Shown one piece after another: positions 1 to 12,200 of a stretch of 64,000 nucleotides of DNA; positions within the stretch are counted from its first letter, which is position 1, and the number at the start of each line of letters is the position of its first letter. The notes below the pieces were generated by a model, which saw only the letters and a program-made list of their open reading frames with translations, was not told the DNA's origin and ran no database searches. The stretch is from positions 26,031,964 through 26,095,963 of the forward strand of contig OX638370.1 in the NCBI GenBank assembly GCA_951812925.1, in the 5' to 3' direction. The stretch is from Calliopum simillimum. Its lineage: Eukaryota; Arthropoda; Insecta; Diptera; Lauxaniidae. The position numbers and the translations under genes are program-made.

Positions 1-207
1 GTTAAAAGTTAATAAAATTTTATTTAGAAAACATTTTTTTTTTTGTTGCATCAGTTTTGTTGCTGAGTGTAGATATGAGAGAAAATTGTTTTGCAAAATT
101 TTCAGAAAATCAAATAAGTAAATCATTAAGCACTTTTATTGTTCCTGTATTAGCTATAATTCTCATCCAATGGCTAAAGTTGGTGGATGTAGCAAAGGTG
201 TTTGACG

Positions 208-271
208 TCAGGTTAGCAATAGTTCACGTTGTGGTGTATTTTGCAAAGCATTTGCAGTTTTCAAATGAATG
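208..271 (-). CDS. RN-tre: RN-tre alternative terminal exon D
   Basis: Follows a gttttcag acceptor and completes the split Asn codon of exon C. It encodes IHLKTANALQNTPQRELLLT and then TGA. A minus-strand AATAAA lies about 185 nt downstream (positions 19-24), consistent with the 3' end of the gene falling just inside the window. With exons 1-4 and C it gives a 485-aa protein. Confidence 0.55.
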
Positions 272-3200
272 CTGAAAACAATTAAAAATTAAAGAAATAT
301 TAACGAATCAAAAAAAAAGCAGCCATAACTTACTTATTGTCCTCCATAGAAAAGGTCTCTGATGAACCATGTGATGCTACTGATGTACCTGCAAGCGAAC
401 TTCTGATTGAGTGCGTATCCTCGGGCACATTTAGTGTTACTAATATTTTTTTAAGTTTAATTTTTTCAAAAGTTATGTGTTTCATTTTTAATAAATTAAA
501 AAAAAAAAATATTATGAAATTTGTAGTTGGTGGTCATACATTTGTTGTTGTCGTTGTATTTTGGTATTCCGTGAGTTTAGGTTGATAAACAATGCATCCA
601 AAGAGCGATTTTCAGATGGTTCCAATATTTTTATATTTAAGTTAATAAAGTTTTTGTTTCGTTTGTATTTGGATGACACGCGTACACCAATGAAATTATT
701 TACAAAAAGATATAAAAAAAAACCAATTTTTATGTTAGGATGTATAGTTAGTATTTAGTTAAATGTTCGAATTTCGCAAAAAAGAAGGTAGAAATATTTT
801 GTGGTGTAAAGTGAATTCGTTTTTATTTAAAGAATGTTTAGGTTAATGTGTACTTTTAATGTCTGTATGTACTATGTATGTGGTGGTGCAGAAAAAAGTT
901 TGCATTCAATTAAAAAGCTAAATCAAATTATATGTATAACTTTATTCAAAACAAAAAACTAGCAAGCTTGTTAAAACTTAAACTTTCAACTATAAAAAAA
1001 TATATGTATATACTAAAAGTTTCAAGGCACTGAGAACCCTACAAAAATTTGTTTCGATGATATAAATATCTTCACATATTTTTGGCAAAAACATTTTTAT
1101 ATCAGAATTTATATCGTAATTTATAAATATATTTATAAACATACAGGTTTTCCACTCCAAGTTAATCCTTTTCCATATGGTACTGATATTTTTTTACCAA
1201 TCAAATTAACAATCAAAAAAGGCTTGCTTCGATGTATTGAACTTCAACAGCAACCCAAATATATTACACAAAAAATTTGCTCCTGTCTTATTTACATACG
1301 AAAAAATACCATCGAAAAAAATTTTCTCAAGTTCAGTGAAATAATTGAACTTTACTAATCAAAAAGTTTGAAAAGACAATTTTTAACATACGAATACCAT
1401 AAAGTCAACGCAAATAATATAAGTTATATTAATATATTTAGGTATATATATATGAATATTGTATTAAAATAATTGTTATTTCATGCGTTTTTTAAAAGAT
1501 TTCCAAAATTTTCCATGATTTCGCCAAATATTCTTTTGCTAAATAATACAATTTTAAGTTTGATGAACCCCAGATAAGACTAAAGGCCTCAGATATATTA
1601 GTGTACTTTAGATATGTAGTGTCGACTTCCATACAAAGAAAAAGTTTGATTTAAACCATTTTGAAAAAAATAATTTTCAACGAAAATAAAAATTATTTTC
1701 GACCTCTAATTAAGTACCTACCTATTTGCTAAAATTAAAGCCCATACAAAAACATAAATTTCATCTCTTCAAAGTTTCCTCAAATTGTTGAAATTGAACA
1801 ATATACAGCGAATCTAAAACTTCAGTGCAAGATATTCAAATTTCAACCCCTATATTTTTTTTAATCGAATTCTTCCATATTAAACGATTTGAAATTATTC
1901 ACTTACACAAATGTAGGGGAATTTCGTATAGGTTGGGACGGGTTTTGTTTTTGGTCAGTGGTTTTGAAACGGATGGAAAAATTGTTAATTTAAATAAACC
2001 AATAAAAAGGTATGGTCATCGGCTACAACTTTTTTATAGAAAGTTATTTGACATCGTGATGAAGTCAAAAGTTATAGCCATTTTAATGAAGACAACTTTT
2101 TTTCCGAAAAAAAATTTACAGTATAAGTTGGGACACTTTCAAAAATCACAAAGTAAGCCAAAAAGTTAAGTTAATCTGCATGATATTGTTTTTATTAGAA
2201 CATTTATTGAAACGTCATGTTTCAAAGAAACAATTTGGGTAAAAATATATCATTCCGCCTAATATGATTCGCAGTTTGTACAGGTGGAGAAACTGTTCCG
2301 CATATTTTATATTTAAGGTACTTCTTGTGCGAGACACAATATACCATCAACGGAATGGCGTGCGAAGCAACTCTTTTAACCAGCTGAACAATGCATCGTC
2401 ATCAATGGTTGAAATGTCTTTAATTTTATCATTCACTTTTTGGGTATACCTCGCCAAACTGCTTTTTGGGATTTTATAAGCTTTTCTGGTGGATCAAATG
2501 CCTTATCCAATTTTATTTCCTTGATCTCTGCGACCAATGCATTGAAATCGGTAATTCCACGATCGGTTTTTCGTGCGTTAGTGAACTTGCCAAACTCATG
2601 GCACATAAATGCGTCACAAACTTCAAAAATTCATTAATAAATGCATTTTAATTATTATAAATACAATTGCATTCATCAAACATTGTAAAAGTATAATTTA
2701 AATGGTATCGCAATGTCTTGGAATAAAAAAAAGTGCTGTCCCAACCTTTACAAAGTTGCCATTTCGTGAAAGCCCAAAAATAATATTTGCAACAACAATA
2801 CATTTCAATTACTCTTTCACGCAATGAAAATACACTCACGCCGCCATATTGGAAAATGGCGTCCAAAATTAGTTTTTTTTTGCATATATCTCTTTAATGG
2901 TTACTTTTAGAGAAAAATATAGTGGCATAATATTGTAGCTTATAAAATTTTCTATAAAAATAACCTTTGAATTGTTTTCGTACGACTTAGAACTCAGGAG
3001 ATACCCTAATTCGGTAGTTAAAAAAAAATTTGAGTTTCGGCTGGAGTAAGTGATCCCAATCTACGAATTTTGAATTCACGTCGTAGCAATTCGAATTTAA
3101 TGATAGCACTTTCGTAGATCTCACGAAATTCGTATCTATGATGGATTCAGTGATAGGCCTGAATAATTGAATCGGTCATTTTTAAAAGGGGATACGTGAC

Positions 3201-6200
3201 AAAATTTAAACTTGTATCAAATTTAAGAAAAACCTTCAAAAGTTTGGTAAATCTTATTTTAATGCAATTTTAGTGATGAGAGTTAACTAGCATTGATAGA
3301 AATCAGTAATATGCGTACTTGAAAAAAGGATAAACCAACCAGTGCCATCGTTACAGTGGCAAAAAAGCAAAAAAACAATTTTCAGTCGAGCGAAACATTT
3401 CCCCTTTTAAAAATGACAGATTCAAATTATAAGACGACGTTTATATTATATTATATCAATTATACATATTATCATATCAATAAGTTCGATAACCAATAAA
3501 ATCAGAAATCAACAATTATGTTGTCTAGTTTTAAGTCTAGTCTTTAATTTCTAAGCTAAAGAAACAAAAAAAAAAAAATGGCGAGACTAAAGTAAAATAG
3601 AAACTTTAAAAGTGTAACTCTATTCTAGTTTTAAAATTCATTACAATAAATTCACAAAAAAAAAAATATATCTGTGCCAATAATTTTTTTCACAAATTTA
3701 AATTTCCATATAAAACAAACTTTAAATTTAAAAACGAAACTTTAAAGCAACAACACTATTAACAACAAACACTAACTTATTGTTGGACCCTGGCAATTCT
3801 CCATTGATGCATTTATTTGAAGCAACTCAATAGGAACTTCTGTTATTTCATTTAACTTCATCGATTTCGGAATAAACTGTATATGATTTTGCTTTTCAAT
3901 TGTCGGCGATAGTACGGTGTGCTCGACCTCAATCTCAACTTGAATTGTAATAAAATAAATATTATGTAAATAATAAAAAAAACAATTGCAAAAAAAAACA
4001 ACAACAAACAGATTATGTTCAATTACCTTAAGTTAAAGTACATAATGAGTATGCAAAGTAAATGTCACAGATAAACAAAAAATGTCAAAACAAACTCATC
4101 GACATAATGATTGTGTAATTTTGTACCAATTTCTGCATGAAAATAAGTGGTTAAAAACGTTCACAAGACTTCAGGAATTACATACCCATCATGTTTGTTA
4201 AATTTTGTCCGAACTCCAGACCATTCCACCCCCTCCCCCAGGGACGACCACAAAAGAATTTCTCCATGTAAAATTTTCTACTTCCCAACAAACAAAAACG
4301 TTTGGAAAATAACTTATTATACGCTTATTGAAGCAAACATTTCGTTTGGAAATTAACTTGCAAAGTGTTTGGAAATTCTTGAATTCTAATTATTTAATAA
4401 TCGAAACTGGACCCTTCATAGTAAGCTTGTGAAAATCATTTGGAGCAAACTTTTTATAAATGTTTTTATACAATATTTTCCAGATTTTTTTATTCAATAT
4501 TTTTAAATTGTTTTTTTAACCTTTCAATTAACATTTTGTTAGTGTTTATTATGTTCATAAAACAATGTTTTCCAAACATTTTATATTTAATTAAAAATAA
4601 AAAAAAATTTATGTTTGCGTAACGTGCCAGTTATGATTCAAATGCCTTGTGTTTTACTTAGCTCGATAAGTCATTGAAAAAATAAAATAAAAAATTTTTC
4701 GAATGTTTGGAAAACGGTTATTGAAACGTTTGAAGATAAATAATTTTCCAATTGTTGATTTTAACTTTGCAAATCAATTTTAAAAATAATAAAAAAATAA
4801 TATTTTCCAAACGTTTGAAAATTGGTTATGAAAACATTTGAAAATTAACTTTTCCCAAGCTTAAAAATTGAAAAGGTTATAAAATTGTTGGTTGGGTTAA
4901 AGCTTTGGCATACATTCAAATAATTTGCACAGAAATGTTGGCATATTAAAGCCCGTATTTACAGTCATTAGTTAACTAATAACAAGAGTTTAACCACCAA
5001 CATTTAATTTTCAGTTATTGATTAACCATGAGTTAAATCCCCTACTATTCATTGGTTACCCCTTCGTTAACCAACAGCTGATGCTGAAGAAATAAAATCC
5101 ACATTAGTTTTATGAAAATGTTTTCAAAAATAAAAAAATTTTTAATCTGATACAGAAAGCGACGTAGATATTGACAAAATTTGAAATTTTAATTGTAGAC
5201 AACAAGTATTTAGAAATTGCTTGCATTTTTTCCAAAATAAGGAATTTCATGACAGATTTCACTTGAGGAAGGGGAAGTGGCTTGGTAAGTGCTGAATGTA
5301 TACGATTGAAAACTCTGAGCAAAACGGCATGGTAATCCATACAATTAAATTAAAAGTTATATCTTGTCTTTGTTTTTTGTTATTTTGCAGCCATATTTTT
5401 TTCTTGTTCATTTTCTTAGTTAACTAAAACACTGTGAATATGAAACCTTAGTTACTTATTCATTTGTGGTAAAAAAAAAATGGTTTCATACTATGCTCTA
5501 GCACAAAAATGAGTTGAATCAGTTCTCTTAAAAAAATTATCCTTAACACACATTTTGTCACCTGAAATCCAAAAAGACGTAACATCAAAAAATCAAAATT
5601 AAGTTTGTGAGTGATTATTACTAAGCTAGCATCAGTGGCGGATCCAGGGGGGGGCGATGGGGGCGATCGGCCCCCCCTCTCAAACCAAGTGATTAAATTT
5701 TTTTTTTAAATTATATGTAAAGATTTCGAAAACATTCTGCTTTTTTTTTTAAATGTATGATAATATAATAACGATGGCTTATATTCAATACACTCTATCT
5801 ACAAAAACACAATTTTTCAGGAGAGCAAAAAAACTGTTTTATTCGCTATTTTTTATAGTGTTAATCAAACGAAGTACTACGATATTAATTAAAAAGAGCC
5901 ACTAGATCCTTCAAATGAAAAAATTTAATAAAAACCTTAGTTATTCGCCTTATTATAGCAGATAGAGGATATTGCAATTCAAATATAATATAAAATGCGT
6001 GTTTAAACAAGCAGATAGAGCCTATTGCACAATAATAAAAACCATTTTTTTTATGAATTATTTATTAATAGATGGTTTTTTAGCAAAAGAAAACTCAAAA
6101 TAGGTTAGGCGCCTGGCGGACTTGAGAATGCAAAATATGAGAACCGAAACCTGAGCTCAGATTATTATAGGTCCTTATTTTCAATAGCCGTTTATTTTGA

Positions 6201-9200
6201 ACTTTGATCTGCTTATTATGAATCTAAATTTGGTTTTTTTTCTATCATGTAAGGATCCTGAGTTATCCTTGCTTATAGCTTGCTATATTGCTCTAAGTAG
6301 GCCTCAAAACAATGATTTTTAGACTTCTAAGAAAAGATAACTCAGAATTCTTACATGATAGAAAAAATCTAGGCTTAGATGCGTAATAAGGAAATCCCAG
6401 TTAGTGATGAGCAAAATAAGTCTTGGTCTTGACTCTTGGTCTTAGTCTCGGTATTAGACCAAGACGCTAATATCATTGCTAGACCAAGACTTCTGTGGTC
6501 TTGGTCTTGCTCAGGATTATCATCAAGATCAATACTGCTTTTTAGTCTTTCGAATTTATAGTTAATAGGTGTGTCACGCCCGTTTCAAGCATAAAATCAT
6601 ATCTCAATTCGAAATTTGGCATCTTTGAGACCAAGACTTAATGACCAAGACACAATATGCAAGAACAAGACCAAGACCAAGATCATAGCAGTGGTTTGCT
6701 CACCACTAATCCCAGTTCACCATAAACTGATATAAAAAACTATGGCGCAAGACTATAGTGGGCCTGGGCGGGGAGTAGGGTAGATGTACTTTCTAGTAAC
6801 TGAGCTCAGATTTCAGTTCTGATGTTTTGCATTCACAAGTCCGTCTGGATACCGCTCTAATACCCAGTTTCTTTCGACTCGTATATACAATTGAGGAGTG
6901 GCCGTACCAAAGGGCCTAAGTACCATTTCGAGGTAAAAGTAATCTCATACATATTATGTGCCATAATAATCAGTTATTTGGCCGGTATAATTTTTTTGAA
7001 CATAATGCCATCAATTCCACGCCATGGAGTCAATTTTTCTTGAAAACAGAAAACAATTATTATCATTTCTAACAAAATGTCACCCGATTCATATAATGAC
7101 ACAACTTTTGCCTCGAAATGGTACCTAGGCCCTTTGGTGTTGACACTCCTCAATTGTATTTATTTTCAGATCAAGTTTAACCGATCACGCCCATTTTTGA
7201 TCCCAGATAGCCTAGTAATATTGTTTTCATCTGTACCAAATTTCATGCGTCTAGCCTTATCTGTTTGTTTACAGAAGGGCCAATCACGACTCAGCAGGGC
7301 TATAAGGGTTCAACATACAAAACTGAAAAAATCAAGAAAATTTATTTTCGACATTTGAAGCCGATTGACGACCGTTTGTCATGACCTTGTATATAATGGC
7401 CACCCAATAAATATAATAAAATGAAAAATCTTTAATTTTTCATATGTAGATAGAGGATATTGCATTTCACAAAATCGATTGCTGTAGATAGTGAATTTCG
7501 TTATATGGAAAAAAGTAGCTCTGGAAGCAAATTTTTCGTTTGGATTTAATATAATAGACGCCATTTGTCTCAATGAAGGTTTTACCATCAAAAACTAATT
7601 TTCGTGAAAATTGTAGATAGAGGGTATTGAATATAAGCCGTCGATATAATAATACAGATTATTATATATATAAATAAGATAGAAATATTAATTATTAATA
7701 AATATTAATTATTAATAAATATTAATTATTAGTAATTCACTATAAAATAATATTTATCGTACTTACAGTAAAATATCTACTTGCTAGTCTCTAATTTCTG
7801 CGAAACAATTCTTAAAAGTTATTGAAAACCCAAATTTAGATCTTGTCAATCAAGTCGATAATGAGAGGTTGAAACAGGTGTTGGAAAATCGAAATCATTT
7901 AAGACGAATAGTTGAATGCATAAATTAAACTTTAATACTTCTGATAGCCTTATTAACACGGGAAATTTTAGAGTGTTATTAAGATTTCGAATTCAAAGTG
8001 GGGATTTAGAATTAAAAAATCATCTTGAACAATCTTCATCTCGAGCAACTTTTATAAGTCAAACCACGCAGGATGAGATTATTAATTGCTTTGGAGAAGA
8101 AATTTTGTGCGAACTTATAAGTCGAATCAAAGAAGCTAATTTTTATAGTGTAATGTTTTACGAGACTACAGATATTGCTCATATCTCTCAAATGACACTG
8201 GTAGTAAGATATTTATACAAAGGCAAAGTTAGAGAAGATTTCATTCAATTCGCATAAAACTGATTGTGAAATAGACAATGAAATTAAAGTAACAGGTTAT
8301 AACTTAGGTCAAGTTGTATTAGAAACTTTGAAAAAAGCAACTTGAGGTGTTAGCTATTGCATAGGCTTGACTAAAGGTGGCTGCTCTGTAATGCAATTGG
8401 AACGATGAAAGAAGTGATTTCTTTTTTTAAAAATTCGTCAAAACGCAATGCAGTTCTTAAAAATATAATGGGACATCAGTTAATTGGTTTATGCGAGACG
8501 AGATGGGTTGAACGTCAAAACGGAGTTCTTCAATTTCAAGAATCTCTACCGAAAATTCACGAATGCCTTGACGATATATCTTCGTGGAGGGACCTTTAGA
8601 CTGCTGCAAAGGCAAAGATATTAAAATCTGCTATATCTGACTCTGGCTTTCTTGTGTCGACCGTTTGCTTATCAGAAGTACTTTCTTGCACTTTGCCATT
8701 AAGTCGTTTTTTTCAAAAATCAAAACTAGACCTAAAATCAGCACGTGATATGCTAAATGATGTTTTAAAGATTTTGAATCGAAAGCGCGAAAAATGTGAT
8801 GAAACGTTTTCAAGTTTGTATTACGAAATTTGTGGCATTGCTAATGAACTCGGTATAGAAATGAAACTTCTTCGGCTAGCGCAAAAGCAACGAAATCGAA
8901 ATCGATACCATCATAGAAGATTTAAAATCTCGCTTTCCTGAAGAGACGCTAAATTTATACAGTTTTTCAATAAAATTTCCTGAAGTATGAGAAAAATCTG
9001 ATGAAGAGTCTAGAAATGTGGTCAATCGGCCCCCCCTCTTGACAGCGCTGGATTCGCCACTGGCTAGCATTGGAACCGAGGACCGTCCTTGTGATAGATA
9101 GAATCATATTGTTACATTACAATTACAAACCTTTTAGACCTCTAGACCACTGACATATAAGATGTAGAGGCATAAAATTTGTATGTTAAGAAAATTTTGA

Positions 9201-12200
9201 AAGAAAAATGTCTCTCGAAAAAGATTTTGAGTGCTTCCTGCAGCCTTTCAAAAAATCATTTTGTATTCAATTTCACTTCAATTCAACAAAAATAAATAAA
9301 TAATAGGAAAATAAAAAACTTTAATAAAAAAAGTAAAATCTATGTACAGTGCTGTGCATAACATTTGCAACCAAAAACACTTGAAACTGTGTCACCAATT
9401 TTCGGCCACTAAAACAGATGCAAATAAAAAACTTGGTATGAGGTTTTATGTCATTTATATTGTTGTTTATAAAACAAAAATAAAAAGTCCATACATCACT
9501 TATACAAAACTAAAACTTAAGTGTAATATAAAAATGTGTCGGTATTGGCTGTGCAAAACATTTGCAACTATTAATCTTAATTAAAAATTAATAACTAAAA
9601 ATCAATATTTAATGGAATAACCCTTGATTTTTATAACAGCAGTGCATCTTTTTGGCATGGATGCGATAAAACTATTTTCAAATGAGTGCGGAATGTCCTG
9701 GTACCGTTTTTTAACTTCATTAAACAACTCATCCTATTTTCTAAATTTTGGATTGCATAATAAGCAATGCATTTTCGTGACTTGACGATTTGATTGGGTT
9801 TAGATCTGTCGACTCCGCGGGGCATTGATAAACATCAATATTTTGCCGTTTTATCCAATCTTTTACTACTTTCCACGTGTGCTTCAGGTTGTTATTATGC
9901 AGGAATATCCATTTTAATGTCATTTTCCAAGTTGCATATGGCTTTATAGTATTTTGTGGTATGTCTTTATAATCATTAGACTTCATTATGTCTTCAACAT
10001 TTTGAATTGGACTGATTCCTTGCGCAGAGATGCATCCCCACACCATGATTCTACAACCTCTATGATAGGCAGTTCCTATTGTATATTTCGGGCTTAGCCT
10101 TTCTCTCCTTGGTCTTCTCATAAGCCTGTTACCACTCGATCCGCACAAATTAAACTTGGAATCGTCAGAAAAGATGGTAAAAGTCTTGTGAGAAGACCAA
10201 GGAGAGAAAGGCTAAGCCCGAAATATACAATAGGAACTGCCTATCATAGAGGTTGTAGAATCATGGTGTGGGGATGCATCTCTGCGCAAGGAATCGGTCC
10301 AATTCAAAATGTTGAAGACATAATGAAGTCTAATGATTATAAAGACATACCACAAAATACTATAAAGCCATATGCAACTTGGAAAATGACATTAAAATGG
10401 ATATTCCTGCATAATAACAACCTGAAGCACACGTGGAAAGTAGTAAAAGATTGGATAAAACGGCAAAATATTGATGTTTATCAATGCCCCGCGGAGTCGA
10501 CAGATCTAAACCCAATCAAATCGTCAAGTCACGAAAATGCATTGCTTATTATGCAATCCAAAATTTAGAAAATAGGATGAGTTGTTTAATGAAGTTAAAA
10601 AACGGTACCAGGACATTCCGCACTCATTTGAAAATAGTTTTATCGCATCCATGCCAAAAAGATGCACTGCTGTTATAAAAATCAAGGGTTATTCCATTAA
10701 ATATTGATTTTCAGTTATTAATTTTTAATTTAGATTAACAGTTGCAAATGTTTTGCACAGCCAATACCGACACATTTTTATATTACACTTAAGTTTTAGT
10801 TTTGTATAAGTGATGTATGGACTTTTTATTTATGTTTTATAAACAACAATATAAATGACATAAAACCTCATACCAAGTATTTTATTTGCATCTGTTTTAG
10901 TGGCCGAAAATTGGTGATTCAGTTTCAAGTGTTTCTGGTTGCAAATGTTATGCACAGCACTGTATATAATATTAATACGCAAGCAGAAAATTTTGACTCC
11001 CTTTTCCAGCCGATTTAATGAACCAATTTAAGTAAAACTTATACCATTGAATAGGTGTAGCTTACCTGCACAGTATAAAACAGATTTTATGTTGCAATTT
11101 GGCGATGCCACTCCCCTAAGTGGAAAATACGCTTTCACAGCTAAACCGATTCATCGATTTTCATCAAACTCGGTATGGAGATAGAGTTAACATTAAGGAA
11201 TGATAATACATATAAACTTTTTGTTTTCAAAAGGGCTGTGCACCTTAAAATCAAATTGAAGTGGTCGAATTTCGGCCACGAGGCGAATCTAGTAAAAATA
11301 AAAAGAATAAAAAAAAAAATTCACCCGGTGGCAATCGAATCCGGATCCATGGCAAACTTGCGTAACGTGTGTGTTAATTTTTTATACAACAAATTTTTAT
11401 TGTTTTTTATTTTGTTCTCTTGCGTTTCTTATCTCTTTTTTTGAAAATACTGGTCAAATATTAAAACAAACATGTCTCTCTAAGCAGAATTTGATAATCG
11501 AATGCTTACTGCAGCTTTACCAAAAATCATTGTGAAATAGCTTCTAAGTTTCTTTAGGAAAAAGCTCTTTAGAGGTGCATTCTCAATAACCGCTTGATAT
11601 TTTCCCCTTGGGATAGTATAAACTCATACACACGTCTAAAAATACAGATTTTATTTTAAGCAATACAAGCCAAAAAGTGGCTTTAAAATCTAAAATATTT
11701 TTAATTTTAAAATTTATTTTTTGCTTCTCTTGTGAAAGAATAAAAACTTGTTGCATCTTTTTGGATTTTTGATGACAGTAAAAAAACGCAAATGTAAATA
11801 TTTTTATCAAATGTATTTTTGAACATTTATCAAACAAAATATGAGATTATGTCTATTTTCCAGCACGAAAATTCGCCGAAAATCGCCGTTGTTCTGTGAA
11901 AAGTGCCAAGTCCAAATTCAAAGATAATTATTTCAAGTGTACGCATTTTGAAATTTCGATTTTTTTACATTTAAGCCCAAAAATTTTTCACGATCATAAA
12001 AATTTTAAATGAGTAAATACATGTTTTGAGGATGCACTCAATTTTGCGTCAAACGGACTTGGGAAGTTTTTCACAGAATCACATCATCGATATTTATAAA
12101 AACATCTTATTTTTTTGAAATAATTTATTTTTCGTACTTATTTTATATTTTAATAAGTTTGAGAAAATATAAATTCAAAATAATATCATCGTTTTAGTGG

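Larger units (their letters stand above)
5755..7665. repeat. Foldback element nested in the hAT transposon
   Basis: The outer arms around 5757-5805 and 7612-7665 are complementary, sharing GGCTTATATTCAATAC and its complement. A motif near AGATAGAGGATATTGCA recurs at 5959, 6009 and 7448. An inner inverted pair, near 6110-6170 and 6800-6860, contains GAGCTCAG and a GACTTG/CAAGTC segment. This indicates stacked inverted-repeat insertions. Confidence 0.5.
5633..9062. mobile_element. hAT-superfamily transposon, 3.4 kb, decayed
   Basis: The terminal inverted repeats are CAGTGGCGGATCCAG on the left and CTGGATTCGCCACTG on the right. They are flanked by a perfect 8-bp target duplication GCTAGCAT (5625-5632 and 9063-9070), the hAT hallmark. 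Just inside both ends is a run reading CGGCCCCCCCTCT. The right third carries a broken transposase; the left two thirds are filled with later nested elements. It lies in the RN-tre intron between exons B and A. Confidence 0.88.
9347..10962. mobile_element. Head-to-head Tc1 dimer palindrome
   Basis: Two 774-bp arms (9347-10120 and 10189-10962) are nearly identical inverted copies of the 3' half of a Tc1-like transposon around a 68-bp loop. The outer ends are CAGTGCTGTGCATAAC and its complement, flanked by TA on both sides (9345-9346 and 10963-10964). The equal arm lengths mean no net indel since formation. The insertion is in the RN-tre intron and would transcribe into a very long hairpin. Confidence 0.88.

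Noticed and set aside
1825..2169. 114-codon plus-strand frame
   Set aside because: AT-driven composition, no recognisable motif, no splice or start context; it lies in the RN-tre intron.
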